Assembly: GCA_947095535.1 (NCBI GenBank)
Contig: OX352772.1
Span: 225,268,994-225,332,993, forward strand
DNA: 64,000 bases
Reading direction: 5' to 3'
Source: Poecilobothrus nobilitatus
Lineage: Eukaryota; Arthropoda; Insecta; Diptera; Dolichopodidae
Part shown: positions 58,066 through 64,000 of the stretch, piece by piece
Layout of the letters: every line of letters begins with the position of its first letter
Numbering within the stretch: the first letter of the stretch is position 1
Made by a program: the position numbers and the translations under genes
Notes under the pieces: model-generated
The model's database searches: none
Told to the model about the DNA's origin: nothing
Seen by the model: the letters and a program-made list of their open reading frames with translations, nothing else

Positions 58066-60102
58066 ATGTTTAAGGACATTAAAGTAGATAGTCGCAAGTC
58101 AGATGTCTCTTGTGCGGTGTGCTGTAGAAGTAGGAGAAATTTCAACGGTAGAATTTATAGCTTTCCTAAAGAGAAAACTTTATTTGAAATTTGGGCATCA
58201 ACATGCAGTGTAAGTATCGAAAATTTTAACGAAAAAAAAATTATTTATTTGCGAAGACCATTTCGAGAAAAAATTTTTAGCATCAAAAAAACTAAAAAAG
58301 GGGGCTATTGCAAGTTTATTTTTGCCGCATAAAAATCTTGAAAGTAATCCTTTGACTCCACTTTGTAATTTAAACTTTCAGTCAAAAGAGTTTTTATATT
58401 TTGACAAAGAAAATAGAGTTTCTAAAACATTTAATAATAATTTAAACAATAAAACTTATTCAAAAAAAAATTTAGAAAACTTAAATGCACCCTTGAAAAT
58501 TTTCAAACAGAATTTTCAAATGAATCGATTAGTTTTTGTAGGCATTGTTTGAAATTTCAAAAAGAGGAAACATTTTATTATAAAAAATACTCAAGAGTTA
58601 ATAAAACATTAGATTTCATTAAAAAAAAAAATCTTTATTTAAAAAAAAAAATTACGGCCCTAAAAATTCAGAACAGGAAATTACAACTAAAAATAAAAAA
58701 AGAAAAGCAGGTCTCTTTATGTAGTACAATTGATCGGCAATCTCACTTGGCTAACGAAGCCAAAACGTTTTTAAATATGAATTTCAAAAATGAAAGGATA
58801 TGGTCAAAAGATGAAAAAGGAGTAGCTTTAAATTTACATTTCAATTCTCCGAAAGGATATAAATTTCTAAAGGATGGAATACACTTACGCCATTATAGTT
58901 CTCTTAATAGGTGGATTCCAATTAAATATTTAAATGTAGGTCTTAATGAAAAAAATATTAATGAATTAGGAATTATATTTTGAAATAAAAATTCTCTTAA
59001 GGAAGCTGTATTAGTATTTGATGAGATAAGTATAAGAAAGGACCTTAGTTATAATAGTGCATTGGATCAAATTAGTGGTTTTTCTGATTATAGTTCCAAA
59101 AGAACGAAAGACATCGCAAAGTACATATGTGTCTTTTTACTAAGGGGGTTAATACATAATTGGAAATACGTCCTTAGTTTTTATACTACAGAGAAGGAAA
59201 TTAGCGGCGAAGATCTTGTAAATATTTTGAAAATCAATTTAGGTGCAGCTTTTAATTTAGGTATTAATGTTAGGGCAGTTATATGCGATCAAGGCGCTAA
59301 TAATAGAAAGTGTTTTAACATATTAGGTGTTTCACAAAAAAAAAATCCCTTTTTTTATTATAATTTCAAAGAATTGGAAAAAAAAAAAGTTTTCGCTCTT
59401 TACGATCCAGTGCATTTAGTCAAATCTCTTCGCAATACTCTTCTTAAATATGATCTTAATACAGATGACGGTGAGGTTTCTTTTAAAATTATTCGTAGTC
59501 TTTATTTTCATGAACAAAATAATACTAAAAAAAATGTGTCCCAAACTTTCAGAGAAACATATCCGTCCTAATTCATTTGAATGAATGTTCGATTGGCTAC
59601 TCAAGTTTTCAGTAATTCGGTTGCTGCTGCAATCAAAACTCTAATTTCAACCAAAAAATTTACAAATAGTGTGTCTTGTGCTATATCAACAGCAGAATTC
59701 GTTTCAAAAATTAATAAATTATTTGACTGTCTCAATAGTAGGAAATTATATGATAGAAATCCTTACCGTTCAGCATTGCAGCAAGATAACCAAATTTCAA
59801 AATATCTGTTAGAAATGAAAAAATATTTTCAATCAGTAAAGCCAATCACATCTAAAAAAGTTTATTGTATCGACGGTATGATGCAAACTTTAGTAGACAT
59901 TACGGAACTAAGTTCCGAAATATTTTCTCATTATGCTAAACATGAATGTTATTATTTACTCTTATCTCATTTAAACCAAGATGTTTTAGAAAATTTGTTT
60001 TCTTTGATTCGCTATAGAAATGGGTGTAGCAATAATCCTTCTGTGCATGAATTTAGCAACATTTTAGCAAAATTAATGTCCGTTAAATTAATAAAATCAT
60101 AA
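58066..60102 (+). pseudogene. THAP-domain P-element-type transposase
   Basis: The THAP zinc finger starts near 58,066: DVSCAVCCRSRRNFNGRIYS (first Cys pair), FPKEKTLFEIWAS with the conserved Trp; after a poly-A frameshift, ICEDHFEKKFLASKKLKKGA (Cys and His) completes the C2CH set. A coiled-coil-like lysine-rich segment follows a frameshift near 58,545. The P-type transposase core is seen as AVLVFDEISIRKDLSYN (catalytic D), LDQISGFSDYSSKRT, AVICDQGANNRKCFNILG and ALYDPVHLVKSLRN, then NVRLATQVFSNSVAAAIKTL and NQDVLENLFSLIRYRNG. A stop at 58,981 and frame changes near 59,570 add to the damage. It would bind terminal repeats through the THAP finger and catalyse transposition. Confidence 0.87.
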
Positions 60103-60904
60103 AATTTAATACCTACCTAGATATTAATGTATCTATATAATTTTCTTTTCATGAACGAGAAAATTGGATGAAAAATTAAAAGCATAAAACGATTGAAGTA
60201 TTTATAATAATAATTTGAATTTTATAAATATAATATTTAATATAATGATGAATATTTTTGTTTGTTTTTTTTTTGTTTGCTTTTGTTTTAGTTAATTGTT
60301 TTTACTAATGAATTGTTTTTTTTTGTATAGGTATCTATATAGTTACTATTATAATATAAGGGTTTTTATGCCAAATGGAATATAAAATTTTAAGCTTTTT
60401 TTTATATATTTTTATATTGTAATGTAATGTAATAGACGTATTCCACTTGGCTTTTTCCCTTTTAGCCGTAATATAAAAATTTTTTTAAAAATAAATAATA
60501 AAACATATTTACATATGTATTTAAAAAAAATATTGAAATAAGATTATTTTTAATTTTACCAAACTTTAATTTTTTTTTTTCTCTATAGGTATAGGTAATC
60601 TACATTATGTTCATATAGTCCTATAGTCTTAATTCACAAATTTCATAAGTCACATTGACCAAGTCAATTTTAAAAAGTAAAGGAGAAAAAGTAAAAAATA
60701 ACAACAGATACAGCAATAACCTTGCATTCCTTCAATTTCTAAATAAAAATTTTTTACTTTGATTTCTAATATTATTTGTGAATACTTAAAAGTAGTTTTA
60801 AATTTGTATTAAATCAGCTGTATAGTTTTTTATACACACATAAATAAAAATACCAACAGAAAAAAAAAGAAGTATAGCCGTATAACTATATTATTTATTT
60901 ACAT
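60103..60904. other. AT-rich 3' part of the P-like element
   Basis: No gene. An inverted repeat at 60,360-60,381 and 60,440-60,459 (ATGCCAAATGGAAT against ATTCCACTTGGC) could form a hairpin. Confidence 0.5.
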
Positions 60905-61158
60905 ATAGATAGAATACCTATATACATCTTTTATATGGTTGACAAAAACATTAATAAATGAGTACATACTCAAAAAAAATTTTTTTATTTATGAGTTGAA
61001 AATAATTTCCTCTCAATTTATAAGCATAATAAAAAAAATTTTCTTAAATACAAAATTTTACGATTTGAAAAAATGACCAACAAACTTTACTCTGCATAAA
61101 TAGTTAAATACTCTATATTATATGTTACTTTATGGTAATAATGTATATCGTATAATTA
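60905..61158. repeat. Right inverted repeat of the P-like element
   Basis: Reverse complement of 54,118-54,385 with indels: CTTTTATATGGTTGAC (60,928) and CTCTATATTATATGTTACTT (61,110) are the clearest blocks. Confidence 0.7.
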
Positions 61159-61242
61159 ATAGTAATAATAATAACAATAACAATATTAATAATAATAATA
61201 ATAATAGTAATTAATAGTAATAATAACAATAATTATAATAAT

Positions 61243-61273
<31 letters not shown>

Positions 61274-61438
61274 GTAGTAATAATGATAGTAATAATAATA
61301 ATACAGTGGAGCCACCTTTGGTTATATCATGCAAGTAAGGTGTTATATACCGCTGGACGTTGTAATCCACTGATGGCGCTGACTCTGTAGTAAAATAATA
61401 ACAATAATAATAATAATAATAATAATAGTAGTAATAAT

Positions 61439-61484
<46 letters not shown>

Positions 61485-61930
61485 GTAATAGTAATAATAA
61501 CAATAATTATAATAATAGTAATAATGATAGTAATAATAATAATAGCTGCTACAGTGGAGCCACCTTTGGTTATATCATGCATGACTTTGTAGTAAAATAA
61601 TACCAATAATAATAATAGTAATAATAATTTAATAATAATAATAGTAATAATAATAATCGTAATAATAACAATAATTATAATAATAATAATGCTAATAATA
61701 ATAATAGCTACACAGTGGAGCTAACTTTTGTTATGTCATGCAAGTAAGGTGTTATATACTGCTGCACGTTGTAATCCACTGATGGCGCTGACTGTAGTAA
61801 AGTAATAATAATATTGATAAGAATACTAATACCAATAAAAAAAAGCCGCTACAGTGACAGTGGGAGTTGCCTTCAATAATTACCTCATGTAGTACTATAT
61901 ACTACTACCACATGTAACTGTTGTGACGGC
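61159..61930. repeat. AAT microsatellite interleaved with a conserved cassette
   Basis: Long (AAT)n-type runs with interruptions alternate with a ~100-bp cassette: CAGTGGAGCCACCTTTGGTT ... ATCCACTGATGGCGCTGACT ... GTAGTAAAATAATA. Cassettes: 61,302-61,400 (complete), 61,554-61,600 (middle deleted), 61,711-61,802 (complete, diverged) and a degenerate one at 61,850-61,930. The period is about 160-250 bp, so this is a higher-order tandem array. Confidence 0.85.
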
Positions 61931-62102
61931 TTTAGTCACTGTTAGCAAAATAGTAATAGTAGTAGGCGGATTCATTGTTTTCTTACAGTCCCATTCCCAA
62001 TTCAATGTTTCCGTATCCATTTCCTATCCTTTCCTATCCCTACTCCCTAGTCAATATACTGCGTTCGCTGGTAAGGGTTTCATCCCATTATATTGGCTAA
62101 AC

Positions 62103-62183
62103 GGGGAGGTGGGTTTAGTCAGTAAGAATCTGACACTACCAAGGGGGAAATTCTTGGTGTCTTTGGAAGATTCCCACCTCCCC
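62103..62183. other. Cloverleaf-like inverted-repeat structure
   Basis: An 11-bp perfect stem (GGGGAGGTGGG 62,103-62,113 with CCCACCTCCCC 62,173-62,183) closes a loop holding three hairpins: GTCAG/CTGAC (62,118-62,134, 7-nt loop), ACCAAG/CTTGGT (62,138-62,158, 9-nt loop) and TCTT/AAGA (62,160-62,170). It lies about 55 bp upstream of LINE sequence and is far richer in GC than the surroundings. It may be a structured 5' region of a LINE. It does not fit canonical tRNA. Confidence 0.65.
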
Positions 62184-62238
62184 TAGGGGAAAAAAAACCC
62201 ATGCTTATAAGCAAGAATAACCTACATAAAATCCATTG

Positions 62239-63345
62239 TTCAGTTCATTAACCTTGTCTGACAACTTCCGCAGTGCCACTTCCTATTAGTACTTATAAAT
62301 TAACAACCCATGCTTATACAATTAAAACAAATTTTGGCCTACTAACCAAAAATGAACTACATTACACCCATAAATTCAAATATATAGCTCATGATTTTTT
62401 CCCATGCCCAACTCCCATCATGCCTACAAATGTCATTGCTGATGATGATGAAATTAAAAGCCTCAAGTTAGAAAAAGCACCAGGTTTTGATTTAATAACA
62501 GCGGAAGTATTAAAACAACTTCCGAAAAAAGGTCTAACAATGCTAACATACATATTGAATGCTATATTAAGAACAAATTATGTACCTAATGTTTGGAAGG
62601 TGGCAGAAATAATTATGATACTTAAGCCTGGAAAGCCTGCAAACGAATTAAAATTTTGTAGACCAATTTCTCTCTTACCGATAGAAATTAAAAAGAATGA
62701 AACCGTTAATAGATAGTAGGAATTTAACTTCAAGCTATCAGTTTGGATTTAGATAAAAACATTCCACTATTGACCAAGTGCATACAATTACAGACATAAT
62801 TGAAAAAGCTCTAGAAAGCAAATATGCTCTACAATCTTTCTAGATGTAGCTCAGGCATTTGATAAAGTTTATATAAAATCCCCAGCCGTAAAATTAAATG
62901 TAATAGATATACCCCAAAAAAACAAGGCAAAATAAAAATACCTAGGAATGACATTAGATGTCTAGCTGTGATGGAAAGAACGAGTCAAGAAGAAAAAGCC
63001 ATTAGAATCGAAATACAGACAAATTTATTGGCTCCTAGGTCGAAATTCTAAATTGCCAATAGAGTATAAAATTTTGTTATATAACCAAATAATTAAGACT
63101 ATTTGGTTGTACACAAACAGCTATGGGATTACGCCAAACAAACAAATATTCAGAGCATTCAAATTCGCCAAAATAAAATTTTACGTAACATGATTATGGG
63201 ACTACTTCAAACAAATAAATATTCAGAGCATACGAATTTGCAAAAATAAAATTTTATGTAACATGATTAGTGCTCCGGTACGTACGAAATTTGGATTTAC
63301 ATAGGGATCTAAAAATACCTACTGTAAGTGAAAAAATAAATATGC
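62239..63345 (+). pseudogene. Jockey-like LINE reverse transcriptase, internally deleted
   Basis: The reading includes STYKLTT, an insertion, then DDEIKSLKLEKAPGFDLITA, EVLKQLPKKGLTMLTYILNA, VWKVAEIIMILKPGKPANEL and ISLLP. After frameshifts it shows SSYQFGFR and HSTIDQVHTITDIIEKALES, then DVAQAFDKV (motif A), after which the sequence jumps to KYLGMTLDV and YWLLGRNSKLPIEYKILLYN in the thumb region. The segment with the catalytic YADD motif is deleted. A ~71-bp tandem duplication (63,136-63,207 and 63,208-63,278) disrupts the C-terminus. Related to the split LINE at 3,424 and 54,001. Confidence 0.85.
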
Positions 63346-63357
63346 ACTAAAACATAA

Positions 63358-63405
63358 GGCCCCTTAGAAGGGCGCTCTTACCAACTAGGCCACCGAGGCC
63401 CCTTA
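63358..63405 (-). repeat. tRNA 5'-half-like fragment between short direct repeats
   Basis: On the minus strand GGCCTCGGTGGCCTAGTTGG followed by TAAGAGCGCCCTTCTAAGG looks like a tRNA acceptor strand, a perfect A-box (TGGCCTAGTTGG), D arm and part of an anticodon arm. It ends abruptly and is flanked by the 9-bp direct repeat GGCCCCTTA (63,358 and 63,397). No T arm, so it is a fragment or SINE head. Confidence 0.5.
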
Positions 63406-63430
63406 TTTTATTTATATTGTTCACAACACA

Positions 63431-64000
63431 TTGTTGCTATTAATCATTGGCAATTTTAGAGTAAATTTTAACAACGTTCGTGTTCTGCAGGCGAATTTTC
63501 TTGGGGTTCAAAGTCACCTAAATTCAATAAAACCAGCAATATTAGCATCATGTGAGACCCAGATGATTGGCCAAGACGACAACTTTGTCATTTTCCTCGA
63601 CAATTCCTCGTTTGTTTCTCATTTTACGCCCACATAGAAGGATAGCTCTGTATATTAGAAATGATGTCGCTTGCAGTGTTCTCCAAAAAAAATATAAGTG
63701 ATGCAACCAAATATCGCACTACATTTCTGTAAAAATCATTGTTGCTAAGTACGTCATTAATTTCAGTTATTAGAACAGATATCCAAACTCTAGTGAACTG
63801 GAGTCTATTTCGGAGATTGAAAATCTCAACAATCAGATTATGAAATTTCGGAATTAAACTCAGAATCTACTTCAATACTCATAATAGAAACTGGCTCCAC
63901 TACTCCACTGACAATTCTCTCAGTGAAAACTTAATTGGGAAATACGTTGAATTTTTCGCTTCATTATTCCATCTTACTCAACTTGTTCAAAATTTCACTA
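63431..64000 (+). pseudogene. LINE endonuclease fragment, cut by the window end
   Basis: Reading NFNNVRVLQANFLGVQSHLN, IKPAILASCETQ (endonuclease N-terminal motifs), then, after several breaks, NWLHYSTDNSLSEN and YVEFFASLFHLTQLVQNFT at the window end. The style is that of L2/CR1/Daphne-like elements and resembles the endonuclease of the LINE at 15,290-18,130. The RT would lie to the right, outside the window. Confidence 0.72.

Larger units (their letters stand above)
54118..61158. mobile_element. P-like THAP transposon with long inverted repeats, hAT nested inside
   Basis: Diverged inverted repeats at 54,118-54,385 and 60,905-61,158 enclose a THAP-domain transposase gene (58,066-60,102) and a separately delimited hAT element. 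Without the hAT the element would be about 4.4 kb. The nesting shows the P-like element is older. Exact ends and target duplication are not resolved because both flanks are AT-rich. The alternative is that the repeats belong to some other element into which both transposons inserted. Confidence 0.55.

Noticed and set aside
61343..61606. Minus-strand isoleucine-rich frame of 87 codons
   Set aside because: Pure translation of the AAT microsatellite.
61923..62186. 87-codon plus-strand frame with hydrophobic N-terminus
   Set aside because: It runs through the cloverleaf-like inverted repeat and has no recognisable motif; probably chance in locally GC-richer DNA.

Overview
The window is eukaryotic, very AT-rich, gene-poor and packed with broken transposable elements. 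It has the look of an arthropod, probably insect, genome: Jockey-like and L2/CR1/Daphne-like LINEs, a Maverick/Polinton, a ZBED/GTF2IRD2-type hAT and a THAP/P-type transposon. A dispersed motif near 9,640-9,800 resembles one I associate with Diptera, which is only a weak hint. I see no intact host gene. Nearly every coding region is a pseudogene with stops or frameshifts.

Layout. 1-1,202 is the 3' end of a LINE. A tRNA-derived SINE-like piece lies at 1,308 and an RTE/CFDP2-type LINE endonuclease relic at 1,630-2,290. 3,424-3,928 is a Jockey-like LINE interrupted by the main feature: a Maverick/Polinton of about 50 kb delimited by ~0.6-kb terminal inverted repeats (3,929-4,525 and 53,390-54,000). 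The LINE seems to resume at 54,001-54,110. Inside the Maverick, in order, are the C-terminal third of protein-primed DNA polymerase B (+), an internally deleted integrase with chromodomain (-), an acidic ORF (+), a ~147-bp satellite, and a compact minus-strand capsid block (penton-like, small basic protein, F54H12.2-like capsid protein). Part of the capsid block is duplicated. The block is followed by an inserted LINE and further decayed Maverick genes.

From about 15.8 to 53.16 kb the Maverick interior is a tandem array of six units, 4,690/4,691 bp (three, the last cut short), 6,979, 8,095 and 8,176 bp. Each carries a minus-strand packaging ATPase, a divergent plus-strand gene of unknown function, a small plus-strand gene and a truncated LINE. 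All copies share the same stop codons and LINE frameshift, so amplification followed decay and proceeded by segmental duplication. Length classes come from two recurrent internal deletions.

54.1-61.2 kb is a THAP-domain P-like DNA transposon with diverged ~260-bp inverted repeats, interrupted by a complete hAT element (54,410-57,064) with a perfect 8-bp target duplication. 61.16-61.93 kb is a trinucleotide microsatellite interleaved with a conserved cassette. 62.1-63.35 kb holds a cloverleaf-like inverted-repeat structure and an internally deleted Jockey-like LINE, and the window ends inside another LINE endonuclease (63,431-64,000).

The Maverick gene set (replicative polymerase, integrase, capsid proteins, packaging ATPase) describes a virus-like transposon that replicated and packaged its own DNA. 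In this copy no complete gene set survives.
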